64,000 bases of DNA from Sphingobium quisquiliarum P25. Its GTDB lineage: Bacteria; Pseudomonadota; Alphaproteobacteria; Sphingomonadales; Sphingomonadaceae. The notes under the pieces were generated by a model. The model saw only the letters and a program-made list of their open reading frames with translations, was not told the DNA's origin and did not search any database. Within the stretch, counting starts at the first letter, position 1. Each line of letters starts with the position of its first letter. A program made the position numbers and the translations under genes. Shown here one piece after another: positions 26,282 to 35,890 of this stretch. The stretch spans positions 1 to 64,000 of the forward strand of contig NZ_ATHO01000150.1 in NCBI RefSeq assembly GCF_000445065.1. The letters run 5' to 3'.

Positions 26282-27547
26282 TCAGCCGGGCTTGACCAGC
26301 GTCACCTGCGCGACGTTGATCGTGCCGCCACGAAAGCCGCCCTCGCAATACATGAGGTAGTAGCGCCACAGCGCGACGAAATGCTGGTCGAAGCTGGCGG
26401 GCAGCAGGCCCTGATCAACGGCCCGGTCAAAACGTTCGCGCCATCGTTTCAACGTTTCGGCATAGTGCAGGCCGAAATAATGGACGTCGCGCCACTCCAG
26501 CCCCTTCTGCTCCGCCAGCACACGGAAACGGCTTTCCGAAATCAGCATGCCGCCGGGGAAGATATAGCTCTGGATGAAGTCCGCGCCGCGCGCATAGCTG
26601 TCGAAGATCGCGTCGTCGATCAATATATATTGGATGGCCGCCCGGCCGCCGGGTTTCAGCAGCCGCTCGATCGCCGCCAGATAAGCGGGCCAGTAACGCT
26701 GCCCCACCGCCTCCACCATCTCCACGCTGGCGATGGCGTCATATTGTCCCTGCGCATCGCGATAGTCGGTGAGCAGGATATTTGCGCCTGACCCCAGCCG
26801 GTCCCGTGCATATTCCGCCTGCTCCACCGACAGCGTAAGCCCGTCATAGCGGATGGCGCAACGCTCCATCGCCTGTTCGGCCAGCCCGCCCCAGCCGCAC
26901 CCGATTTCCAGCAGAGCGCTGCCGTCCTTCAGGTTCAGCCGGTCCAATATCGCGTCGGCCTTGCGCTGCTGCGCCCGTTCCAGGCTTTCTATCCGGTCGG
27001 CTGGATCGCGGAACAGGGCGCTGGAATAATGCATGTTCCGGTCTAGCCACAGGCTGTAGAAGTCGTTGCCCAGATCATAATGATAGGCGATGTTCCGCCG
27101 CGATCCGCGATGGCTGTTCCGCCGGGCCCAATGCACCGCCTTGCCCAGCCAGCGCCCCGGCCCGCGCGGCCGCGCCACATTGCCCAGCGCCACCGCATTG
27201 GCCATGAACAGTTCGAACAGGGGCACCGGATCGGGACTGGTCCACTCGCCAGCCGCCCAGGCCTGATACCAGCCCGCCGACCCGCCTAGGGCCAGCCGCA
27301 GCAACGCCCGCCAGCGGATCAGATGCACTTCGCACACCGGGCCGGGCATGCGCCCGCCCAATATCCGCATCGTTCCATCAGGCAGCACGGCTTCCAGCCT
27401 GCCCTTTTCCAGACCGGCGTCGATCCGGTTCAGCAGGCGATGGAATTGCGGGCCGATCAGCCGCGAGGCCCAGCGGCCGCGCTGCGGACGGGAAAGCTTC
27501 CGCACGGACAAAGCGCGCCGCCCGCGCCGGGGATCGATAGCGTTCAT
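26282..27547 (-). CDS. cfa: Cyclopropane-fatty-acyl-phospholipid synthase family protein
   Basis: This 421-residue SAM-dependent methyltransferase adds a methylene bridge to unsaturated acyl chains of membrane phospholipids. Family features: HYDLGNDFYSLWLDRNMHYS, SAM motif LLEIGCGWGGLAEQAMER, IASVEMVEAVGQRYW and SYIFPGGMLISE. The N-terminal part (about 1-115) is the Cfa-specific extension. It lies 36 bp downstream of the photolyase gene on the same strand, so they are probably co-transcribed. Several sphingomonad paralogues exist in this family, so the precise lipid product is inferred. Confidence 0.9.
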   Translation of the reverse strand: MNAIDPRRGRRALSVRKLSRPQRGRWASRLIGPQFHRLLNRIDAGLEKGRLEAVLPDGTMRILGGRMPGPVCEVHLIRWRALLRLALGGSAGWYQAWAAGEWTSPDPVPLFELFMANAVALGNVARPRGPGRWLGKAVHWARRNSHRGSRRNIAYHYDLGNDFYSLWLDRNMHYSSALFRDPADRIESLERAQQRKADAILDRLNLKDGSALLEIGCGWGGLAEQAMERCAIRYDGLTLSVEQAEYARDRLGSGANILLTDYRDAQGQYDAIASVEMVEAVGQRYWPAYLAAIERLLKPGGRAAIQYILIDDAIFDSYARGADFIQSYIFPGGMLISESRFRVLAEQKGLEWRDVHYFGLHYAETLKRWRERFDRAVDQGLLPASFDQHFVALWRYYLMYCEGGFRGGTINVAQVTLVKPG

Positions 27548-27583
27548 CCTGTCACCTCTGCCCGCTCACGGCCCGGCACGCAA

Positions 27584-28960
27584 TCACCGCTTGACGTGCC
27601 GGTAAGCCGCCAGGGCCCGCTCGCGCCCCTGCCTGTGGCCCACGCGCTTGGCTGGATAATCCCGTGGGCGGGCATCATAGGCATCGGGATCATGAATGAC
27701 CTTGTCGTCAAGCTGCGCCAATTCGGGCACCCATTGCCTGATATAGTCCGCCGCCTCGAATTTTGGAGACTGGACGAGCGGCGCCATGATCCGGGAAAAG
27801 ATATTCGCGTCGACCCCGCTGCCCGCGACCCACTGCCAGTTGACACTGTTGTTGGCGTAATCGGCATCCACCAGCGTGTCCCAGAACCAGCGCGCGCCAT
27901 GACGCCAGTCGATCAGCAGATGCTTGATCAGGAAGCTCGCCGCGATCATCCGCACCCTGTTGTGCATCCATCCGGTCGCCCATAGCTGGCGCATGCCCGC
28001 GTCCACGATCGGATAGCCGGTCCGTCCCAGTTTCCATGCGGCAAAGTCGCCCTTTGCCTCGCGCAGGTCGCGCCAGGGCATGTTGTCAAAGGTGCCGCGG
28101 GCGTTTTTCGATCCATATTCCGGCATGACCCAGATCTGGACATGGGCGTAATCGCGCCAGATCAGTTCCTTCAGGAACACCGCCGCGCCTTCGCCCTTGC
28201 CGCTGACCCGATGCCATATCTCGGCTGGAGAAATCTCGCCGAAATGCAAATGGGGCGACAGGCGCGACGTGCCTTCGCAAGAGGGCAGATTGCGCGCCGG
28301 GTCATAGCCGCTCACCTCGTCATCGAAGTCGCGCAGCCGCTTCGCCGCCCCCGCCTCACCCGGCGTCCATTCCTTCGCAAAGCCGTTTGCCCAATCCGGC
28401 TGCGCTGGCAGCAGGCCCCAGCCGGAAAGCCTCTCGCTAGGGGGCCATTTCGCAGGCCCATCGATACGCTTTGGCGCAGGCATGGGCTTTGCGGGGGGCA
28501 TATGCTCCATCACCGCGCGGGCAAAAGGCGTGAAGATGCGGTAAGGCGTGCCGCCGCCAGTCTTGAGGCATTCGGGCGGCAGCAGCAGCGCGCCGTCGTG
28601 AAGGTGGAGCGGGAGCCTGCGCGCGACCGCTCGCTCGGCATTGCGCCACCAGGGTTCCAGATGCGACAGGGCGTGAACGGCGCAGGCCCCGGTCTCCTTC
28701 GCCAGCCGCTCCAGCTCCTCCGCGCTGTTCCCGCGCCGCAGGATCAGGCGGGACCCGCGGTCCTCCAGATCCTTGGCCAGGCTCTCCAGGCTATGGTGCA
28801 GCCACCAGCGCTGCGCCGCCCCGATCTTCCACTCTCCGGGGGCGGCATCGTCCAGGATATAGACCGGAATGACCGGCCCTTCCCGCATCGCTGCCGCGAG
28901 CGCGGCTTGATCGGACAGGCGCAGGTCCTGGCGGAACCAGACAAGGACGGGATCGGGCAT
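27584..28960 (-). CDS. phrB: Deoxyribodipyrimidine photo-lyase
   Basis: This class I photolyase repairs UV-induced cyclobutane pyrimidine dimers with blue light. The protein (ATG at 28960, MPDPVLVWFRQDLRLSDQ; 458 residues) has the N-terminal alpha/beta antenna domain and the C-terminal FAD domain with TSRLSPHLHFGEISP, WATGWMHNRVRMIAASFL and DADYANNSVNWQWVAG. A TTG three codons upstream is an unlikely start. Pairing with cfa in one minus-strand unit suggests a stress or stationary-phase theme, an inference only. It is divergent from rppH across 180 bp. Confidence 0.94.
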   Translation of the reverse strand: MPDPVLVWFRQDLRLSDQAALAAAMREGPVIPVYILDDAAPGEWKIGAAQRWWLHHSLESLAKDLEDRGSRLILRRGNSAEELERLAKETGACAVHALSHLEPWWRNAERAVARRLPLHLHDGALLLPPECLKTGGGTPYRIFTPFARAVMEHMPPAKPMPAPKRIDGPAKWPPSERLSGWGLLPAQPDWANGFAKEWTPGEAGAAKRLRDFDDEVSGYDPARNLPSCEGTSRLSPHLHFGEISPAEIWHRVSGKGEGAAVFLKELIWRDYAHVQIWVMPEYGSKNARGTFDNMPWRDLREAKGDFAAWKLGRTGYPIVDAGMRQLWATGWMHNRVRMIAASFLIKHLLIDWRHGARWFWDTLVDADYANNSVNWQWVAGSGVDANIFSRIMAPLVQSPKFEAADYIRQWVPELAQLDDKVIHDPDAYDARPRDYPAKRVGHRQGRERALAAYRHVKR

Positions 28961-29140
28961 TTCCCACAAATGCCACCTGCCCCGCGTAAGTCCATCCCCC
29001 GCCCGTTTCAGCGCAAAAAGCCTTCCGCACGTGGCGGCGACTGATTTTGATTATTGGACGAAAGGCTGTTCGCCGCTTATCCTCGGCGCATAGCAAATGG
29101 CGGCGGACATCCTTCGCCGGAACAATGATCAGGGGACGTC

Positions 29141-29626
29141 ATGGCGTCGATGCCAAATGATTCGGAAATGGGATACAGGCCGTGCGTCGGGGTGATGCTG
29201 GTCAACATGGATGGCAAGGTTTTCGTTGGCCAGCGCCTCGATAACAAGGTCGAAGCCTGGCAGATGCCGCAAGGCGGCATCGATGAAGGCGAAGACGTCA
29301 AGGCCGCCGCGCTGCGCGAGCTTGGCGAGGAAACGGGCATCAGCCACGACCATGTCGAAATCATCGCCAAGGCAAGGGACGAACATTTCTACGACCTGCC
29401 GCCAGAGTTGATGGGCAAGCTTTGGGGCGGCGCCTATCGCGGCCAGCGGCAGATATGGTTCCTCGCCCGTTTTCTGGCGAGTGACGCGGACATCAACATC
29501 CAGACGGAGCATCCTGAATTCCGCGACTGGAAATGGGTCGATCCCGAAACGCTGCCCGACATCATCGTGCCGTTCAAGCGCAAGCTGTACCGGGATATTC
29601 TACAGGAATTCAGGACCTTGATCTGA
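29141..29626 (+). CDS. rppH: RNA pyrophosphohydrolase (Nudix)
   Basis: This 161-residue Nudix hydrolase removes pyrophosphate from mRNA 5' ends or hydrolyses dinucleoside polyphosphates. The Nudix box is complete from GGIDEGEDVKAAALRELGEE through TGI. GYRPCVGVMLVN at the N-terminus and WQMPQGG before the box are typical of RppH. It is probably monocistronic, with the DUF481 gene 45 bp downstream on the same strand. Assignment to RppH over other Nudix proteins rests on length and these flanking motifs. Confidence 0.92.
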   Translation: MASMPNDSEMGYRPCVGVMLVNMDGKVFVGQRLDNKVEAWQMPQGGIDEGEDVKAAALRELGEETGISHDHVEIIAKARDEHFYDLPPELMGKLWGGAYRGQRQIWFLARFLASDADINIQTEHPEFRDWKWVDPETLPDIIVPFKRKLYRDILQEFRTLI

Positions 29627-29671
29627 AAAAGGGTTAATTCGGCGGGCCTCCTGGGCTACGTCACATGCGTC

Positions 29672-30571
29672 ATGCACCGCTATCTCGCTTTTCTCTTGCT
29701 GCTCATTCCCTTCCCGGCATGGGCGGACGCTCCGCCATTGCTGCCGTCTTCCGTGCGGGAGATGCTGGAAGCAGCGATCGCCAACGGGAATGAGAGCGAG
29801 ATCGCGACCGTTGCCAAGATCGCCAAGCAGACCAACCCCGCTTCGGCCGAGGAAATCCAGCGCCTGGTCAACAGCTGGAAGGACCGGACCAAGGCGACGC
29901 ATGACACGATCATCCGCGAGGCGCGCTTTTCGGAGCTTTGGACCGGCAGGGTGGAGGCGGGAGGATTCCGGTCCACCGGCTCCACCAGCGAAATCGGGCT
30001 CAGCGGCAATCTGTCGCTCAAGCGCACCGGCATCCAGTGGTCGCACAAGCTGAGCGCCAGCGCCGATTACCGCCGGGCCAATGGCGTAACCTCCCGCGAG
30101 CGCTACACGGCGAGCTACGAACCCCGATACGAGTTCAATTCGCGCGGCTTTTCCTATGGGCTGGCGCAGTTCGAGCGGGACACGTCGATCGGCTATGACG
30201 AGCGCTATACCGCGTCGGCGGGCATCGGTTACAAACTCATCCTCAGCACCCCGCTGGACCTGTCCGTGGACATGGGCCCATCGGTCCGCCACGCCAAATA
30301 TATCAGCGGTGAGCGGGAAACCAAGCTGGGCGCTCGCGGATCGATGGACCTCGTCTGGCGGCTGGCTCCCGGCCTTACGTTGAAGCAACTGGCGTCGGGC
30401 TATGCCGAAAGCGACGTCTATACGCTCAATTCGCTGACCTCGATCGAAACAAAGGTGGCCACGCGCTGGTCCGCCGCCCTGTCCTATAATGTGCAATATG
30501 AATCGGAAACGCTGTTGTCGGCGCGGGACTTCGATACGCTGAGCCGCCTGACGCTGACCTACGACTTCTAG
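29672..30571 (+). CDS. DUF481-family outer-membrane beta-barrel protein
   Basis: This 299-residue exported protein has a clear signal peptide (MHRYLAFLLLLIPFPAWADA), a charged helical stretch (about 30-85) and a C-terminal part of alternating amphipathic strands ending in LTYDF, the aromatic C-terminus of outer-membrane proteins. Repeated strands such as YTASYEPRYEFNSRGFSYG and YNVQYESETLLSARDFD fit the DUF481/YdiY family. Function is unknown. No operon partner is evident, though rppH is close upstream. Confidence 0.75.
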   Translation: MHRYLAFLLLLIPFPAWADAPPLLPSSVREMLEAAIANGNESEIATVAKIAKQTNPASAEEIQRLVNSWKDRTKATHDTIIREARFSELWTGRVEAGGFRSTGSTSEIGLSGNLSLKRTGIQWSHKLSASADYRRANGVTSRERYTASYEPRYEFNSRGFSYGLAQFERDTSIGYDERYTASAGIGYKLILSTPLDLSVDMGPSVRHAKYISGERETKLGARGSMDLVWRLAPGLTLKQLASGYAESDVYTLNSLTSIETKVATRWSAALSYNVQYESETLLSARDFDTLSRLTLTYDF

Positions 30572-30630
30572 GGCAGAGCAACGTCCGGGGAGGGGTGGAG
30601 GCGCGGCCCGGCCTCTGATAGGCTTCTGGG

Positions 30631-31857
30631 ATGAAGGGCCTTTCGTCCTCCGATCGTGATCTTCTGGACCGCGCCGCAGCCTTCCCCATGCTGGCGCTGG
30701 TGCAGCGCTGGGCGACCGTGAACAGCGGGTCGCGCAATCTGGATGGCCTTGCCGCCACGGCGGCCATGCTGGCGGACAGCTTCGCCGCGCTGCCGGGCGA
30801 GATCAGGCTGGTGGATGCCGATCCGGTCGACGCCATTGCTGCCGATGGGCGGACCGAGCAGGTCCCGCATGGCAGGCACCTCCATCTGTCGGTACGGCCG
30901 GATGCGCCTGTCCGCTTGCTGCTGACCGGGCATATGGACACGGTTTTTCCCGCTGGTCACAGCTTCCAGTCGATCCGCTGGATCGATGAGGAGCGGCTGA
31001 ACGGTCCCGGCGTGGCGGACATGAAGGGCGGGCTGGCCGTGATGCTCGCCGCGCTCCAGGCATTCGAAACGTCCGGTGAAGCATCGCGGGTCGGCTATGA
31101 GGTGGTGATCAACAGCGATGAGGAGGTGGGAAGCCCCTCCTCCGCCGCCCTTATCCGTGACAGCGCACGGGGAAAGCTGGCGGCGCTGACCTATGAGCCC
31201 TGCCTTCCCGACGGCACGCTGGCGGGAGCGCGGGCCGGCAGCGGCAATTTCTCCTTCATCGTGACGGGGCGAAGCGCGCATGCGGGCCGTAACCCGGAGG
31301 AAGGACGCAACGCCCTGCTGGCGGCCGCCGATCTGGCGCTGCGGCTGAAGGCGGCCAGCGGCCCCGGCTTCACCTGCAATCCAGCGCGGATCGATGGAGG
31401 GTCGCCCAACAATGTGGTTCCCGATCACGCGGTCCTGCGGGTCAATTTCCGCCCTCGCAGCCTGGAAGGGGAGCAGCAGGCCCGCGCCGCCATAGCAAGC
31501 CTTGCCGAAGCCGTGGCGCGCGATCACGACCTGTCGATCCACATCCATGGCGGCTTTGGCCGTCCGCCCAGGCCGATGGATGCGCGCGCGGCCAGCCTGT
31601 TCGCCTTCGTGCGCGACTGCGGCGCCGAACTGGGCCTGCCAGTCGGCTGGCGCGACACGGGCGGCGTGTGCGACGGCAACAATATCGCCGCCTGCGGGGT
31701 GCCGGTGGTGGATACGATGGGCGTGCGTGGCGGCGATATCCACAGTGACGCCGAATATCTGATCGTCCCCAGCCTTGCCGAACGGGCGCAGCTTTCCGCG
31801 CTCGCCCTCCTCCGCATGGCGCAGGGACGCTTTTCCCCAGCAGGAGGCATGGTTTGA
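30631..31857 (+). CDS. M20-family metallopeptidase/hydrolase (carboxypeptidase G2-like)
   Basis: This 408-residue dinuclear zinc hydrolase shows the family ligands: HMDTVFP (His and Asp), DMKGGLAVML (bridging Asp), SDEEVGSPSS (catalytic and ligand Glu pair), and a late His in RGGDIHSDAEYL. A dimerisation domain is inserted around residues 200-310 (SAHAGRNPEEGRNAL). The nearest named type is glutamate carboxypeptidase (CPG2), which releases glutamate from N-acyl substrates. Its stop overlaps astA by 4 bp, so it may act on a succinylated intermediate of arginine breakdown; that is inference. Confidence 0.82.
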   Translation: MKGLSSSDRDLLDRAAAFPMLALVQRWATVNSGSRNLDGLAATAAMLADSFAALPGEIRLVDADPVDAIAADGRTEQVPHGRHLHLSVRPDAPVRLLLTGHMDTVFPAGHSFQSIRWIDEERLNGPGVADMKGGLAVMLAALQAFETSGEASRVGYEVVINSDEEVGSPSSAALIRDSARGKLAALTYEPCLPDGTLAGARAGSGNFSFIVTGRSAHAGRNPEEGRNALLAAADLALRLKAASGPGFTCNPARIDGGSPNNVVPDHAVLRVNFRPRSLEGEQQARAAIASLAEAVARDHDLSIHIHGGFGRPPRPMDARAASLFAFVRDCGAELGLPVGWRDTGGVCDGNNIAACGVPVVDTMGVRGGDIHSDAEYLIVPSLAERAQLSALALLRMAQGRFSPAGGMV

Positions 31858-32873
31858 GCTTTTTCATGCGCCCGGCGCGCGCGGACGATTTGCAGACTTT
31901 GTACGAAATGGCGAAGCTGACCGGCGGCGGCTTCACCAACCTGCCCGCGGACCGGGGGGCGCTGGCGGCCAAGCTGGAGCGGACCGGCCAGGCGCTCGCC
32001 CGCCAAAGCGAGGGGCTGGAGGATGAACTGATCGTCATGGTGCTGGAAAATGGCGCGACGGGTCAGGTTCGCGGGACCTGCCAGATTCATGCGGTGGTCG
32101 GACGGAACTGGCCCTTCTACTCCTATCGGCTGGGGGTGCTGACCCAGCACAGCCGCGAACTGTCGCGCACCTTCCGCGCCGAAATGCTGTCGCTGGTCAC
32201 TGACCTGGAGGGCGCGACGGAGGTGGGCGGCCTGTTCCTGCATCCGCGCGAGCGTGCCGAGGGGCTGGGCCTGCTGCTGGCGCGCAGCCGCTATCTCTAC
32301 ATTCGCAACCATCGATCCCGCTTCGGCGACCGTGTCATCGCCGAACTGCGCGGCGTCATTGACGAAGCGGGCGGATCGCCTTTCTGGGACGGGCTGGCCG
32401 GGCGCTTCTTCGGCATGAGCTTTCAGGAAGCAGACGAATTCAATGCCGTCCATGGCAACCAGTTCATCGCCGACCTGATGCCCAAGACGCCCATCTATAC
32501 CGCCATGCTGAGCGACACCGCGCGCGCCGTCATCGGCCTGCCCCATCCCAACGGCCGCGCGGCGATGCGCATGCTGGAAACCGAAGGCTTCACCTCCCCC
32601 GGCTATATCGACATTTTCGATGGAGGGCCGACCATGGTCGGGCAGACCAATTCGCTCCGCACCGTGGCCGATGCGCAAGACGTCGCTCTATCCGCCATCC
32701 ATTCCGAAGGGGGGAAGAAGATGCTGGTCGCGGCCGGGCGGCTGGGCAGCTATCGCTGCGCCTATGGCTTCATCGATCAGGACGAGGATGGATCGGTATC
32801 GCTGGACCGGGCCAGCGCCGCGATATTGGGGATCGAACCGGGCGATACCTTCACCATGGCGGCGCGGACATGA
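31854..32873 (+). CDS. astA: Arginine N-succinyltransferase
   Basis: This first enzyme of the AST pathway transfers succinyl from succinyl-CoA to the alpha-amino group of arginine. The 339-residue protein matches AstA in length and has GCN5-like acyltransferase features and family segments such as SYRLGVLTQHSRELSRTF, VGGLFLHPRERAEGLGLLL and FWDGLAGRFFGMSFQEAD. It overlaps both neighbours by 4 bp (ATGA), indicating tight co-translation of the M20 hydrolase, astA and astB. Confidence 0.94.
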   Translation: MSFFMRPARADDLQTLYEMAKLTGGGFTNLPADRGALAAKLERTGQALARQSEGLEDELIVMVLENGATGQVRGTCQIHAVVGRNWPFYSYRLGVLTQHSRELSRTFRAEMLSLVTDLEGATEVGGLFLHPRERAEGLGLLLARSRYLYIRNHRSRFGDRVIAELRGVIDEAGGSPFWDGLAGRFFGMSFQEADEFNAVHGNQFIADLMPKTPIYTAMLSDTARAVIGLPHPNGRAAMRMLETEGFTSPGYIDIFDGGPTMVGQTNSLRTVADAQDVALSAIHSEGGKKMLVAAGRLGSYRCAYGFIDQDEDGSVSLDRASAAILGIEPGDTFTMAART

Positions 32874-34129
32874 GCGTCAGGGAGATCAACTTTGACGGGC
32901 TGATCGGCCCCAGCCACAATTATGCGGGGCTGAGCGTCGGCAATCTCGCCTCCACCAGCAATGCCGGGCAGGTGTCGCAACCGCGCGCCGCCGCGCTGCA
33001 AGGCATTGAGAAGATGCGGACGAATAACCGCCTGGGCCTGAGCCAGGGCATATTCCTGCCACAGTGGCGGCCTGATGGGCGATGGCTGGCGGCGCTGGGC
33101 ACCGGCATTGGCGATGCCGAACCGCACATTCGCGCCGCCGCCATGTCGGCTTCATCCATGTGGGCGGCCAATGCGGCGACCGTCTCGCCAGCGGCGGATA
33201 CGGCGGATGGACGAACCCACCTGACCGTCGCCAATCTGGTCACCATGCCGCATCGCAGCCATGAATGGCCGCAGACGCTGACGCAGTTGCGCATCGCCTT
33301 TTCCGATCAGAACGCCTTTGCCGTGCACATGCCCATCCCGGCACCGTTCGGCGATGAAGGCGCGGCCAACCATATGCGCCTTTGCGACAGCCATGATGCG
33401 CCCGGCGTGGAAATATTCGTCCACGGCGAGTCCGGCGCGCCCTTCCCTGCCCGCCAGCATCTGGAAGCCAGCAAGGCCGTCGCCCGCCTCCACCGCCTCG
33501 ATCCCGCAAAGACCCTGTTCGTCCAGCAATCGGATCAGGCGATCGCGGCGGGGGCTTTCCACAATGACGTCGTCGCCGTCGCCAATGAAAATCTGCTGTT
33601 CGCGCATGAGCTTGCCTTTGCGGACAAGGATCGCTTCTATGCGCAGCTTCGCGACCTCCTTCCTTCAGTGCAGATCATCGAGGTGCCCAGCAGTGCGATC
33701 AGCCTTAACGACGCCATTCGCAGCTACCTCTTCAACGCTCAGCTTGTGACGCTGCCCGAAGGGGGCATGGCGCTGATCCTGCCGACAGAGGCGCAGGCGA
33801 TCCCCGCCGTGTGGAACTGGCTGCAACATCTCTTGGCGGGCAACGGCCCCATCCGCCGCCTCATCCCCGTGGATGTGCGCCAGTCCATGGCCAATGGCGG
33901 CGGCCCGGCCTGCCTGCGCCTGCGCGTCGTGGCCGACCCGGCGAATATCGACCCGCGCTTTCTGGTGAACGAGGCAAAGCTGGATCAGATCGCGGCCATT
34001 GTCGATCAATATTGGCCGGAGGAAATCGCGCCAGGGGACCTGGCCGACACCCGCCTTATCGCGCGGATTGAACAATCGTGGTTAACGCTGGTTGACCATT
34101 TGCAACTTTCGGGCGACCTCATGCCTTGA
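32870..34129 (+). CDS. astB: N-succinylarginine dihydrolase
   Basis: AstB hydrolyses N2-succinylarginine to N2-succinylornithine, two ammonia and CO2. The 419-residue protein has the opening NFDGLIGPSHNYAGLSVGN, the histidine segment GAFHNDVVAVANENLLF, and the catalytic cysteine in MANGGGPACLRLRVV of the amidinotransferase-like fold. Start overlaps astA by 4 bp. The later enzymes AstC, AstD and AstE are not in the window. Confidence 0.95.
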   Translation: MSVREINFDGLIGPSHNYAGLSVGNLASTSNAGQVSQPRAAALQGIEKMRTNNRLGLSQGIFLPQWRPDGRWLAALGTGIGDAEPHIRAAAMSASSMWAANAATVSPAADTADGRTHLTVANLVTMPHRSHEWPQTLTQLRIAFSDQNAFAVHMPIPAPFGDEGAANHMRLCDSHDAPGVEIFVHGESGAPFPARQHLEASKAVARLHRLDPAKTLFVQQSDQAIAAGAFHNDVVAVANENLLFAHELAFADKDRFYAQLRDLLPSVQIIEVPSSAISLNDAIRSYLFNAQLVTLPEGGMALILPTEAQAIPAVWNWLQHLLAGNGPIRRLIPVDVRQSMANGGGPACLRLRVVADPANIDPRFLVNEAKLDQIAAIVDQYWPEEIAPGDLADTRLIARIEQSWLTLVDHLQLSGDLMP

Positions 34130-34154
34130 TACGATATTCCCAGAGCATGGCGGT

Positions 34155-34376
34155 ATGGACCGGATCAAACGCCTCTTCACGATCAAGACCAAGTTCGAGG
34201 CGTTTCTCGTCATCTATGCCCTTGCGCTCGGCGCCACCGAGCGGGGCGCCGTCTATATGCAGCAATATCCCGGCACCGGCGGCCATCTGCTGGCGCTTGC
34301 CTGCACCGGCGCGGTCTTCATGGCTGGCGGCAAGATATTGGACGCAGTGGAATATCAGCGGCGCTATTCCGCCTGA
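34155..34376 (+). CDS. Small conserved membrane-associated hypothetical protein
   Basis: This 73-residue protein (ATG 34155, MDRIKRLFTIKTKFEAFLVI) has two hydrophobic segments, FEAFLVIYALALGATERG and LLALACTGAVFMAGGKIL, separated by a short polar loop. I recall similar short proteins in sphingomonads but no function. It lies 25 bp after astB and about 50 bp before cobQ on the same strand. Start choice follows the sphingomonad-like N-terminus; earlier codons overlap astB. Confidence 0.6.
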   Translation: MDRIKRLFTIKTKFEAFLVIYALALGATERGAVYMQQYPGTGGHLLALACTGAVFMAGGKILDAVEYQRRYSA

Positions 34377-34429
34377 TCCTGTCCGCCTGACCTGTTGACC
34401 CCGGCCTGCCCCGCATGCAGGAGCGGCGC

Positions 34430-35890
34430 ATGAGCGCGATCATGCTTCAGGGAACAGGGTCCGATGTCGGCAAGTCCGTGCTGGTCGCAGGGCTTTGCCG
34501 CGCCCTCACCCGGCGCGGTTACAGCGTCCGCCCGTTCAAGCCGCAGAATATGTCGAACAACGCCGCCGTCACCATGGATGGCGGAGAGATCGGCCGGGCA
34601 CAGGCGCTACAGGCCATTGCCGCAGGCGTGCCACCGCATACAGACATGAATCCTGTCCTCCTGAAACCCCAGGCCGACCGCACGTCGCAGCTGGTGGTCC
34701 ATGGAAAGGTGCGCGGCGCCTTGGGCGCTGGCAATTTCAGGACCGCGCGGGGACAACTGCTCGACGCCGTTCTGGAAAGCTATCGGCGGCTGAAGGCTCA
34801 ATGCGACATGGTGGTCGTGGAGGGCGCGGGATCGCCTGCGGAAATCAATCTGCGCGCAGGCGACATCGCCAATATGGGCTTTGCGCGCGCCGCCAATGTG
34901 CCGGTGATCCTTGTGGGGGACATAGACCGGGGCGGCGTGATCGCGGCGCTCGCCGGAACGCGGGCGGTGATCGACCCGCAGGACGCGGCCATGATCCGCG
35001 GCTTCCTGATCAACAAGTTTCGCGGCGATCCCGCCCTGTTCGAAGACGGCTACCGCCAGATCGAGCGGCTGACGGGCTGGCGCGGCTTTGGCGTCGTCCC
35101 CTGGCTCAGCGCCACGGCGCGCCTGCCCAGCGAGGATGCGGTGGTGCTGGAACGCTCCAGGGCGCGCAAGGGCGATCAGGTGATGATCGCCTGCCCCATC
35201 CTTCCGCGCATCGCCAATTTCGATGATCTGGACCCTTTCAAGCTGGAACCGGCCGTGGACCTCGTCATGGTGCCGCCCGGTCGGCCTATCCCGGCGGAAG
35301 CTGCGCTGATCGTGCTGCCCGGATCAAAGGCGACCATCGCCGACATGCATGCGCTGCGCTCGCAGGGCTGGGATGTGGATATCCGTGCGCATCACAGGCA
35401 GGGAAAGCCGGTGCTGGGCATTTGCGGCGGCTACCAGATGCTGGGCCGCCGCATCGCCGACCCGGACGGCATGGAAGGGCCGCCGGGTTCAGTCGAAGGC
35501 CTGGGGCTGCTCGACATGGAGACGCGGCTGACCGGCAGCAAGGCGCTGGAACGGGTGGAAGGCATAGCGTTCGGCCAATCCTTCTCCGGCTATGAAATGC
35601 ATGTCGGGACAAGTGCCGGCCCCGGCTGTGCCCGGCCCTTCGCGATGCTCGACGAAATGCGCTCGGACGGGGCGATCAGCGCTGATGGCCTGATATGGGG
35701 CACCTATGTCCACGGCCTGTTCACCAGCACCGGGCTGCGCGCGGCAGTCATGGACAGGCTGGGATCAGGTTCGTCCTTCTTGGACTATGCTGTTTCGATC
35801 GAAGATGCGCTCGACGAGATCGCCAGAGAACTGGAGAAGCATGTCGACATCGACGCGATGGTTACACTGGCGCGGGATGGAATGAGTTGA
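34430..35890 (+). CDS. cobQ: Cobyric acid synthase
   Basis: CobQ amidates four carboxylates of adenosyl-cobyrinic acid diamide with glutamine and ATP in vitamin B12 synthesis. N-terminal ATPase domain: QGTGSDVGKSVLVAGLCRAL and PFKPQNMSNNAAVT. C-terminal triad-type amidotransferase: catalytic Cys in LGICGGYQMLGRR and His in GTYVHGLFT. The ATG at 34430 sits 6 bp after AGGAG, giving 486 residues; the ATG at 34415 overlaps that site. No other cobalamin genes and no cobalamin riboswitch are seen nearby. Confidence 0.95.
   Translation: MSAIMLQGTGSDVGKSVLVAGLCRALTRRGYSVRPFKPQNMSNNAAVTMDGGEIGRAQALQAIAAGVPPHTDMNPVLLKPQADRTSQLVVHGKVRGALGAGNFRTARGQLLDAVLESYRRLKAQCDMVVVEGAGSPAEINLRAGDIANMGFARAANVPVILVGDIDRGGVIAALAGTRAVIDPQDAAMIRGFLINKFRGDPALFEDGYRQIERLTGWRGFGVVPWLSATARLPSEDAVVLERSRARKGDQVMIACPILPRIANFDDLDPFKLEPAVDLVMVPPGRPIPAEAALIVLPGSKATIADMHALRSQGWDVDIRAHHRQGKPVLGICGGYQMLGRRIADPDGMEGPPGSVEGLGLLDMETRLTGSKALERVEGIAFGQSFSGYEMHVGTSAGPGCARPFAMLDEMRSDGAISADGLIWGTYVHGLFTSTGLRAAVMDRLGSGSSFLDYAVSIEDALDEIARELEKHVDIDAMVTLARDGMS

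Noticed and set aside
34376-34430. Cobalamin riboswitch before cobQ
   Set aside because: The gap is only about 50 bp, too short for the riboswitch, and no B12-box-like sequence is seen.
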